A stretch of 60,300 nt of DNA, taken from an uncultured Eubacteriales bacterium. GTDB lineage: Bacteria > Bacillota > Clostridia > TANB77 > CAG-508. A program made the translations under genes and the position numbers. This document shows, piece after piece, positions 54,290-60,300 of this stretch (its first letter is position 1; each line of letters starts with the position of its first letter). Below the pieces are notes generated by a model, which was given only the letters and a program-made list of their open reading frames with translations, did no database searches and had not been told where the DNA came from. The stretch lies in assembly GCA_949289635.1 (NCBI GenBank), contig CASEOS010000008.1, forward strand, positions 1 to 60,300. Reading direction: 5' to 3'.

Positions 54290-55327
54290 TTATATAACCT
54301 TTATCTCCTTGTTTCCTTTAACCACCTTTCCAATCACATAAGCTTTTTCGCCTTCTTGTTCCAATACTTTTAAAGCCTTTTCTTTATCACTTTCTGGAAC
54401 AATGATTGCCATACCAATTCCCATATTAAAGGTATTATACATATCTCTTTCTGGGATATTTCCTTCTTTTTGGATTAATTTAAAGATTTCTGGTACTGGG
54501 TATTCATCTTTTTGGATTTCTAATGAAACATGGTCATTTAACATTCTTGGCATATTCTCATAAAATCCTCCACCTGTTATATGAGAAATTCCTTTTACGG
54601 TTACCTCATCTATTAATTTTAAAACTGGTTTTACATAGATTTTGGTTGGTGTCAATAATGCTTCTCCTAATGTCATTCCTAATTCTTCTCTATATTCTCT
54701 TAAATTTTCTTCATTCACATCAAATATTTTTCTAACTAAAGAAAATCCATTTGAATGAACTCCTGAAGATGTAAGGCCAATCACTACATCTCCTTCTTCG
54801 ATATTATCAGGATTAATGATTTTAGCTTTATCTACAACACCTACACTAAATCCTGCTAAGTCATATTCATTATCAGAATATAGTCCTGGCATTTCCGCTG
54901 TTTCTCCACCAACTAATGCACATCCTGCTTTTTTACAACCATCTGCTACACCTTTTACAATGCTTGCTACCATTTCAGGAATGTTTTTCCATAATGATAT
55001 GTAGTCTAAAAAGAATAATGGTTGTGCACCACAACAAACAATATCGTTTACGCACATGGCTACACAATCTTGTCCTATGGTGTCATGTTTATCAAGCAAA
55101 AAAGCCAATTTTAGTTTCGTTCCCACACCATCTGTTCCTGACACTAAAATAGGCTCCTTCATTTCACTTATATCTAACTTAAAAAGACCCCCAAATCCTC
55201 CAAGGTCTGACATAACTCCTTTTGTATATGTTTCTTGCACACTTTTCTTCATTAGTTCTACTGCTTTATATCCTGCTGTTACATCTACGCCTGCTTCTTT
55301 ATAACTTTCACTAAAACTTTTTTCCAT
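54290..55327 (-). CDS. purM: PurM, AIR synthetase
   Basis: A 345-residue ATP-dependent cyclo-ligase turning FGAM into AIR. The N-terminal glycine-rich [32 protein letters not shown] and [17 protein letters not shown] are all conserved. Length normal. It diverges from coaE, with its own promoter. Confidence 0.96.
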   Translation of the reverse strand: MEKSFSESYKEAGVDVTAGYKAVELMKKSVQETYTKGVMSDLGGFGGLFKLDISEMKEPILVSGTDGVGTKLKLAFLLDKHDTIGQDCVAMCVNDIVCCGAQPLFFLDYISLWKNIPEMVASIVKGVADGCKKAGCALVGGETAEMPGLYSDNEYDLAGFSVGVVDKAKIINPDNIEEGDVVIGLTSSGVHSNGFSLVRKIFDVNEENLREYREELGMTLGEALLTPTKIYVKPVLKLIDEVTVKGISHITGGGFYENMPRMLNDHVSLEIQKDEYPVPEIFKLIQKEGNIPERDMYNTFNMGIGMAIIVPESDKEKALKVLEQEGEKAYVIGKVVKGNKEIKVI

Positions 55328-55357
55328 TGGTTTTCTCCTTTCATATTCTACCTTAAT

Positions 55358-55386
55358 ATCATACTATATTTTTTGACTTTTTACAA
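55358..55386 (-). promoter_or_regulatory. purM promoter
   Basis: Minus-strand TTGTAA (complement of 55381-55386), 17 bp, TATGAT (complement of 55358-55363), about 30 bp before the purM ATG. Confidence 0.65.
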
Positions 55387-55443
55387 GGTTTTTACCGAAA
55401 AATTGATAATTCTTTACCATTTTCTTTTCATTCCTTTCATTTA

Positions 55444-55472
55444 TTGCATTTTTCTATTTGAGATGATATAAT
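55444..55472 (+). promoter_or_regulatory. coaE promoter
   Basis: TTGCAT (55444-55449), 17 bp, TATAAT (55467-55472), 30 bp before the coaE ATG with an AAGGAGGATTTCAAT ribosome site. It diverges from the purM promoter. Confidence 0.7.
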
Positions 55473-55501
55473 TTTCCCAAACATTTAAGGAGGATTTCAA
55501 T

Positions 55502-56086
55502 ATGAAATTGATTGGAATTACTGGTAAAACAGGAACTGGAAAATCTACTATTGCAACAATATTAGCTCAAAAGTTAAATGGTCAATATGTTGACATTGAT
55601 AAAATCGGGCATCAAGCAACTTCAGACCCTTCTATTGCAAAAAAACTTTGTGATATATTTGGCAATGCTCTTTTAGATGTAAATGGAATGATTGATAGAA
55701 AAAAATTAGGTAATATTGTGTTTAGTGATACAGATAAAATGCAAATTTTAACAGATATTACATGGGAATATATGGAACATAAATTAGATGATATTTTGTT
55801 GCAAAAGCAACAGTATTTCATTTTTGATTGGGCTTTGCTTCCTAAGGTAAAATTCTGGGATATGTGTGATATAAAAATATTAGTTACTTCTGATGATACC
55901 GTAAGAAAAGAAAGAATATTAGAAAGAGACCACATTTCTCTTGAATATTTTAATAAAAGAGAGTCTGCTACTTTGGATTATTCTAAATTATCTTTTGACT
56001 TTATCTTTAATAATGATTATACAAAACAAAGTATGGATGCTTTTGTTGAAATAATATATAAAAATATAACTAGTGAAAACAACTAA
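55502..56086 (+). CDS. coaE: CoaE, dephospho-CoA kinase
   Basis: A 194-residue kinase of the last CoA step. The P-loop is GITGKTGTGKSTIA. The lid region has DDTVRKERILERDH and the substrate-binding Asp appears in YVDIDKIGHQA. Length and order are normal for CoaE. It converges with coaD, the preceding enzyme of the pathway. Confidence 0.88.
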   Translation: MKLIGITGKTGTGKSTIATILAQKLNGQYVDIDKIGHQATSDPSIAKKLCDIFGNALLDVNGMIDRKKLGNIVFSDTDKMQILTDITWEYMEHKLDDILLQKQQYFIFDWALLPKVKFWDMCDIKILVTSDDTVRKERILERDHISLEYFNKRESATLDYSKLSFDFIFNNDYTKQSMDAFVEIIYKNITSENN

Positions 56087-56101
56087 TAAAATAGTAAAAA
56101 A

Positions 56102-56138
56102 ACAGATATAAGATGTAAAAATCCTTATATCTGTTTTT
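56102..56138 (+). terminator. coaE terminator
   Basis: ACAGATATAAG and CTTATATCTGT form 11-bp arms followed by TTTTT on the plus strand, 16 bp after the coaE stop codon. Confidence 0.8.
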
Positions 56139-56220
56139 GATTTTATATAATTCTTTCATAAAATCTATCAAACTATATTGTTTTTATGCTTTATTGACTA
56201 TAAGCCTATTCACTTATCCA

Positions 56221-56682
56221 TTAAATAACTTCCATAATCTCTTTAGGTAAATATTTTGAAACATCTTTCCCATATTGTAATAATTCCATTACCATACTTG
56301 AACTAATATTTCCTAAACTTCCTGCTCTAATATACATGGTATCTAATCCTGAAATTTCTTCATTAATAGATGCTAATGTTTCTTCATATTGATAATCCAT
56401 ACCATTTCTAATCCCTCTTACTAAAAGTGTTGCATGATGTTCTAATGCTGCATCAACAGAAAGACTATCATAACAAACCACTGACACATTTGTAAGATTT
56501 CTATTTTTAATCATTTTTTCTATAGCTCTTCTCATTATCTCTTGATTATATCTTCTTTTCTTATCTGGATTCACACCAATTCCTATAATGACTTTGTCAA
56601 ATAATTTAGCTGATTTTTCTACAACATGTAAATGTCCATTTGTAAATGGATCAAAACTCCCTGCATAAAATCCAATTTCCAT
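56221..56682 (-). CDS. coaD: CoaD, phosphopantetheine adenylyltransferase
   Basis: A 153-residue nucleotidyltransferase producing dephospho-CoA. The signature YAGSFDPFTNGHLHVVEKS contains the TxGH-type motif, and VRGIRNGMDYQYEETLA and ISSSMVMELL are typical. Normal length; hexameric enzyme. The ATG follows AGGAGGAAAGGAT. Confidence 0.95.
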   Translation of the reverse strand: MEIGFYAGSFDPFTNGHLHVVEKSAKLFDKVIIGIGVNPDKKRRYNQEIMRRAIEKMIKNRNLTNVSVVCYDSLSVDAALEHHATLLVRGIRNGMDYQYEETLASINEEISGLDTMYIRAGSLGNISSSMVMELLQYGKDVSKYLPKEIMEVI

Positions 56683-56794
56683 ATCCTTTCCTCCTACTTT
56701 TACAAGCTCTAACTTCTGTCTTTATTATTTTACAATATTTTACATAAAATTACAAGTATATATAATTATATATTTGTATATTTTAAAACAAAAA

Positions 56795-56834
56795 GAAAAG
56801 CATTTCCCAGAAATAGCTCTCTGGCAAATGCTTC
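56795..56834 (-). terminator. Terminator of the small Cys-rich gene
   Basis: Minus-strand AGAAGCATTTGCCAG pairs with CTGGGAAATGCTTTTCT around an AGAGCTATTT loop, followed by a T-rich stretch. It lies just after the stop codon at 56842. Confidence 0.75.
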
Positions 56835-56841
56835 TCCCGTT

Positions 56842-57012
56842 TTAGTATGGCGGATTTAACAAAAACTGCCGCCATTTGCAATCTTCATCCTTGCAAGACT
56901 CGCAGTTCTTGCTCCCATAATTACACTTGGGACTGGTTGCTTTCAGTGAATTGTAGAACTTAAAAATTCTTAGCTCCTCTTCTTTCCGCTCTCTACTACC
57001 TGTCATTGACAT
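56842..57012 (-). CDS. 56-residue Cys-rich protein of unknown function
   Basis: ATG at 57012 has GAAAGGAGAGACTAA directly upstream and the gene ends with a good terminator, so expression is likely. The N-terminal half is charged (GSRERKEEELRIFKFYNSL); the C-terminal half carries four cysteines at 30, 37, 40 and 45 in KCNYGSKNCESCKDEDC, followed by KWRQFLLNPPY. The spacing suggests a small zinc or disulfide knuckle. GC content and codons (CGG, CCG, CAG) are atypical for the window, as in the two other orphan genes. Function unknown. Confidence 0.65.
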   Translation of the reverse strand: MSMTGSRERKEEELRIFKFYNSLKATSPKCNYGSKNCESCKDEDCKWRQFLLNPPY

Positions 57013-57120
57013 TTAGTCTCTCCTTTCTCCCAGTTGGGAAGATGCTTTGATTTACAGTTCTTTTGTATGACCATTTAGTCATACTACTATTATTATACTA
57101 CACTTCACATAAAATTGCAA

Positions 57121-57173
57121 AAATAAAGGGTTTCTAAGATTTCAATTTTTCGAAATACAGAAAGCCCTTTATG
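57121..57173. repeat. Dispersed hairpin repeat, copy 1
   Basis: TAAAGGG-TTTCT...ATTTC-loop-GAAAT...AGAAAGCCCTTTA makes a two-part stem. It is about 90% identical to 60021-60072. It lies downstream of the dinD stop and upstream of the Cys-rich gene. Changes between copies keep the pairing. Confidence 0.65.
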
Positions 57174-57227
57174 GAAAAATAATTTATACATAAATCCAGC
57201 AAATGACACCATTACAGTAATTAAATT

Positions 57228-58067
57228 TTATTTTCTCTTTAATGTTTTATTATTTTCCTTTTCTAATTCTTTTAAACTTTTTTTAGGTGTTGGTAAATTT
57301 TCTGGCATAGTTCCACCATTTTTTGCAATTACTTCTCGTATATTTTTGCCTATATTATAATGAGTTTTATTCGCTTCTTTTTCACTATTAACTTTATTTT
57401 TCTTTAATTTTGATTCTGTCTGTGTAATGCGAAACAGATTAGCTGCAAGTTCCTCACTTCCCATGTTATCTAAAATATCTTCCCTATATCTTAAGCCTTT
57501 TCTTTTTGCAATATCATCAGCAGTTTCACCATTATATAAACCTTTATATCCTGCATTATGAAATTTATCAAAATTTTTAACTCCTGCATTTTTAGCAGTT
57601 TGATTAAGTGAGTAATTTCCTTTTCTTGTTAAATCTCTTTGATAAAATCTTTTCTCATCTTCTGTTAGCATACTATATTCTTTTTCACTAATTTCTTGTT
57701 TTCTAGTTTGAACTGCAAAATATGTTTGAGCAAGAGCAATTACTTTTTTTCTACTATCACCATTTTGTGCTATTAGATAGCAAGCATAACGAGTTAATTT
57801 GTATTCTTTTATATTTTTTGTTGCTCCTTTAGGCATTTTTATCGTTTTGTCGGTGCCGACAAAATGTTCAAACGTACTAATACCGCTATTTCCGCATGCG
57901 TCTATAGCTTTTTTTATAACATTTTCAAACTTTCTCCATTCCTTATAATCTAAAACTGCTTGTAATTCTCTCGCATACCAATATTCAATTCCATTTTCAT
58001 CAATATGTTTTATATCTTCAAATGATTTATTAGTCTTAACTATATCTTTCAATAATATCATCTCCAT
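57228..58067 (-). CDS. dinD: DinD-like DNA-damage-inducible protein
   Basis: A 279-residue protein matching E. coli DinD in length and order. GIEYWYARELQAVLDYKEWRKFENVIKKAIDAC is the BRO-N-like start, with ISTFEHFVG, YKLTRYACYLIAQNGD and LAQTYFAVQTRKQE. DinD inhibits RecA filament activity in E. coli and is SOS-induced. The ATG lacks a good ribosome site and a nearby TTG or second ATG is possible. A candidate LexA-like palindrome lies about 40 bp upstream. Confidence 0.85.
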   Translation of the reverse strand: MEMILLKDIVKTNKSFEDIKHIDENGIEYWYARELQAVLDYKEWRKFENVIKKAIDACGNSGISTFEHFVGTDKTIKMPKGATKNIKEYKLTRYACYLIAQNGDSRKKVIALAQTYFAVQTRKQEISEKEYSMLTEDEKRFYQRDLTRKGNYSLNQTAKNAGVKNFDKFHNAGYKGLYNGETADDIAKRKGLRYREDILDNMGSEELAANLFRITQTESKLKKNKVNSEKEANKTHYNIGKNIREVIAKNGGTMPENLPTPKKSLKELEKENNKTLKRK

Positions 58068-58107
58068 TTCATAATATTTTATTTTTTATGTTTCAAGATT
58101 ATTATAA

Positions 58108-58121
58108 AACAAATGTTTGTT
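58108..58121. promoter_or_regulatory. Candidate SOS (LexA) box before dinD
   Basis: AACAAATGTTTGTT has AACAAA/TTTGTT arms and resembles the Gram-positive LexA site GAACnnnnGTTC loosely. Its place in front of a DinD-like gene supports the call; the match itself is imperfect. Confidence 0.4.
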
Positions 58122-58237
58122 AAAGTCAATTAGTTTTTTCTATTTTTTAATTTTTATATACAATATTTTTTTTCGATTTACAAAATTCTTTATGATTGAT
58201 GCTATTGTAAGAAATACTAATAATAAGATAAAATTAA

Positions 58238-58258
58238 GAGGTAATGTAATATTACCTC
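58238..58258 (-). terminator. Probable terminator of the pilin-like gene
   Basis: GAGGTAAT and ATTACCTC pair with a GTAAT-type loop; on the minus strand TTAATTTTATCTT follows. It lies 50 bp after the stop codon at 58309. Confidence 0.55.
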
Positions 58259-58308
58259 CAACTTTTCAATTTATAATTCAAAAGATATAAAACCATATTG
58301 TTTTGAAT

Positions 58309-59604
58309 TTACTTTAAATTCCAATGTCCTTCTGTTTCATAATTTGTGTTTATATCTATGACATTAGATTTTAGAATTACTATGGGGCGAACTGCATAAA
58401 GGCTGTACGAGATCCCGTCCAAGTTCGAACCATTGCCATAGCACAAGCGTTCCGCGTTCGTGCCGCTGCCAAACACACGGCGCACATAGAAGTTACTGCT
58501 GCCTGAATAAGTATTGATACAGCGAGAGGCTAACCAGTAGTTCCCATTAAATAGCATATTTTGTACATCTGTATTTTCTATTTTTGTCTTATTGTAGTAA
58601 TAATAAGTATATTCTAAATTTTTTACTCCTGCTGATCTTGATTGTCCATTTGGTGTAGTTATTGTTGGATAATATACATCTTCTATTGGATTTGTTGTAC
58701 TTCCATAATTGTTATCTAATGTTGTATAGTCTGCTTCTGTAATTCCTGCTTGCTTATTTATATCTTCTATGGTTATACTTCTTGCTCCTGAACCTCTTAT
58801 TTCTCCTGTTAATTCTCCATCTGTTGGTCCTCCATAGTTATATTTCGTTACTTGTGATGTATCTGCTCCATATCCATAACCATATATTTTACATATTTCA
58901 TTTAATTCTTGTTCTGCATATAAATATCCTATTGCACCGTTCATTGTAAAGTTTTCACCTGCATCTGTTGTTATTGGATTTTCTGATATTAATGTTACTG
59001 TTCCATTCCCTATATCTAATACTCTCCATTTTGTACTTGCTGTTGCAGTGAATTTTTGTCCTCCATCTTCTTCTGTACTTGTATATCCATTTCCATGTTC
59101 TGTTCCAGTTCCTGTTGGTGATGTATATGTTAATTTACTTGCCTCTACTTGTGTTCCACTTTTATCTGATACTGTTGGATTATAATTTACATAGTCTCCT
59201 ACTCCAACATATTTTGATATATCTACATATTCACTTACATTTCCATTCTCATCTATTACATAGCTTCTTCCACTATCTGTATAAGTTACTACAAATGGTG
59301 CTGTTTCTGTTTCTGATAATGTATAATCTGTTCCTTCTGTTCCTATATAATTAGTAAGTTCTTTATTTAAATTTGTTCTTGTGATTTCTCCTCCATTATT
59401 TTCTGTTATCGCCCCTGTTACTGATAATTTTATTTTTTCTTGTTCATCTCCTATTTCTGTTTGTTCACTTGCCTCACTCGCTCTGGTTAATATTCCATTT
59501 TCTCCTGTTAATGTTGCAATGGTTACTCCTGCTAGTATTAGTAATACAATGATTGTAATTACTAATGCTATTAGTGTAATTCCACTATTCTTTTGTTTTT
59601 TCAT
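58309..59604 (-). CDS. Pilin-like surface protein with GC-rich, variable-looking lectin-type C-terminus
   Basis: A 431-residue protein. Residues 1-27 (MKKQKNSG then ITLIALVITIIVLLILAGV) form a type IV pilin-like signal for prepilin peptidase; the usual Glu5 of mature pilins is Ala. Residues 30-340 are Thr/Glu/Gly-rich and AT-rich. Residues about 355-408 (NYWLASRCINTY, FYVRRVFGSGTN, YSLYAVRPIVILK) resemble a C-type-lectin/DUF6273-like end. That segment, 58381-58540, has 83 G+C of 160 bases by my count, against 11 of 60 in 58561-58620. Such a local switch is typical of the variable region of DGR target genes. Likely secreted and membrane-anchored. Confidence 0.8.
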   Translation of the reverse strand: MKKQKNSGITLIALVITIIVLLILAGVTIATLTGENGILTRASEASEQTEIGDEQEKIKLSVTGAITENNGGEITRTNLNKELTNYIGTEGTDYTLSETETAPFVVTYTDSGRSYVIDENGNVSEYVDISKYVGVGDYVNYNPTVSDKSGTQVEASKLTYTSPTGTGTEHGNGYTSTEEDGGQKFTATASTKWRVLDIGNGTVTLISENPITTDAGENFTMNGAIGYLYAEQELNEICKIYGYGYGADTSQVTKYNYGGPTDGELTGEIRGSGARSITIEDINKQAGITEADYTTLDNNYGSTTNPIEDVYYPTITTPNGQSRSAGVKNLEYTYYYYNKTKIENTDVQNMLFNGNYWLASRCINTYSGSSNFYVRRVFGSGTNAERLCYGNGSNLDGISYSLYAVRPIVILKSNVIDINTNYETEGHWNLK

Positions 59605-59827
59605 CTTTTATCTCCTCCATCTCTTTTGTTTTTTATTTTTTTACTTAGATTTTAATACTCTAAGAATATATAACATCACTTAAAAGTATTCATATTACTA
59701 CTTTCTCTGATTTTTTAATACTCAAAAACATTTTAACATTCAAAAATTTTGCACATATTTTCTCAAAAAAATTTTTCATATTTTTTGTTGACTTTACTAT
59801 ATTTTATTGCTAAAATTGAAATGTAAA

Positions 59828-59873
59828 AAACGTTCTTAGAGTATTAAACTAAAAGATTCTAGGAACGTTTTTT
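59828..59873. terminator. Bidirectional terminator-like hairpin
   Basis: AAACGTTCTTAGA and TCTAGGAACGTTT form a long stem, with TTTTTT on the plus strand and a T-run on the minus strand too. It would separate the pilin-like gene's promoter from transcription coming from the right. Confidence 0.7.
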
Positions 59874-60020
59874 ATATCTATTTCATTAATATATATTAGT
59901 TAATCTTCTATCTTAATAAAAAATAACACACACCATATTTGAAATATATAATGTGCATTATCAATTATATTATAATCCTTTTTTATTCGTTAGAAAGTTT
60001 TATAAAATTTGTTAGAAAAA

Positions 60021-60072
60021 AATAAAGGCTTTCTAAGATTTCAATTTCTTGAAATACAGAAAGCTTTTATTG
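60021..60072. repeat. Dispersed hairpin repeat, copy 2
   Basis: AATAAAGGCTTTCTAAGATTTC... matches 57121-57173 over about 52 bp with few changes. The changed bases in the outer stem still pair, mostly as G-U, so structure appears kept. Confidence 0.65.
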
Positions 60073-60256
60073 GTGCCAACGAAGTAGTTATTTACAACTT
60101 TTTGGCTCTCATAACGGTTGATACAAATATCAATCAATTTATTAAAGTGTATCATATTTTTCATGAATTGCAATATATTCATAAAAATTTTTTAAATAAA
60201 AATGTTGTTGTGTCAATGATGTGAAACAAAATTATATAAAAATTTAATCTATATAA

Positions 60257-60300
60257 TTAAATTGCACAATTAACCATACCAAATTCTTCTAAATTAGCTC
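60257..60300 (-). CDS. Possible 3' end of a gene running off the right edge
   Basis: On the minus strand a frame open from the window edge reads ANLEEFGMVNCAI then TAA at 60257-60259. The residues look protein-like, but fourteen codons are too few to identify anything. Confidence 0.3.
   Translation of the reverse strand, partial: ANLEEFGMVNCAI

Larger units (their letters stand above)
59605..60256. other. Gene-free 650-bp region with promoter-side AT-rich DNA and two hairpins
   Basis: Between the pilin-like gene and the window's right edge I see no credible coding region. It holds a terminator-like hairpin at 59828-59873 and the second copy of a dispersed hairpin at 60021-60072. The part up to 59800 is the likely promoter and leader of the pilin-like gene, with an AAGATGGAGGAGATAAAAG-like ribosome site next to its ATG. 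Confidence 0.5.

Noticed and set aside
58381..58540. Assembly chimera explaining the GC-rich segment
   Set aside because: The reading frame and the lectin-like motif continue smoothly on both sides (YWLASR to AVRPIVILK), so foreign joined DNA is less likely, though not excluded.

Overview
The window looks like a chromosomal segment of a low-GC Gram-positive bacterium, most likely an uncultured gut-type Clostridia lineage. The DNA is strongly AT-rich, most genes have AGGAGG-type ribosome binding sites, and there is a fused clostridial-type PurL, a LiaF-like envelope protein, a MEP isoprenoid pathway and a Lys-rich class A PBP. No rRNA, tRNA or CRISPR array was recognised.

Layout. About 0.1-9.3 kb (minus strand): an ABC exporter, a LiaF-like pair, a CDF metal transporter, and a run of small housekeeping hydrolases (NUDIX, RBBP9-like, CutA, HAD, HD). 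9.5-14 kb: an orphan gene of foreign composition, a flavin reductase with two tandem palindromes upstream, and the nickel-pincer cofactor genes larC-larB-larE without larA. 14-24 kb: PBP1A, small redox and hydrolase genes, a frameshifted acetyltransferase, purH, and the MEP genes ispF-ispE-ispD. 24-34.6 kb: accessory genes, including a deaminase/deoxyribosyltransferase-like fusion, peptidase D, a MazF-like toxin beside decayed toxin and hydrolase remnants, and a GNAT/aldo-keto-reductase fusion. 34.8-36.1 kb: an array of five hairpins next to a Fic gene. 36.3-40 kb: RlmD and an HD dNTPase-like protein. 40.2-55.3 kb: a purine region. 55.5-57 kb: coaE and coaD. 57-60.3 kb: a small Cys-rich gene, a DinD-like gene and a pilin-like protein with a GC-rich variable-looking C-terminus.

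With purH at 20-21.5 kb, the window encodes enzymes for every step from PRPP to IMP (PurF, D, N, fused L, M, E, C, B, H). Only PurK, which a class I PurE would need, is not seen. The purine genes are not one operon: they switch strand repeatedly, and most of the junctions are filled by unusual inverted-repeat elements.

The strongest unexplained signal is a family of palindromic modules whose stems differ but whose loop always carries GGGGACG or GGGACG. They occur mostly as inverted pairs bracketing 29-290 bp (101-446, 12457-12699, 42877-43186, 44636-44725, 45382-45633, 48998-49110), with one solo copy at 41957-41989. They usually sit within about 10 bp of stop codons. One is nested inside another type, and one appears to supply the first codons of purF. 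Other unexplained structures are a duplicated three-hairpin leader before purE and purC, the five-hairpin array at 34.79-34.98 kb, a foldback downstream of purL, a hairpin repeated at 57.1 and 60.0 kb, and a 52% GC segment in the otherwise AT-rich pilin-like gene that resembles the variable region of a diversity-generating retroelement target.
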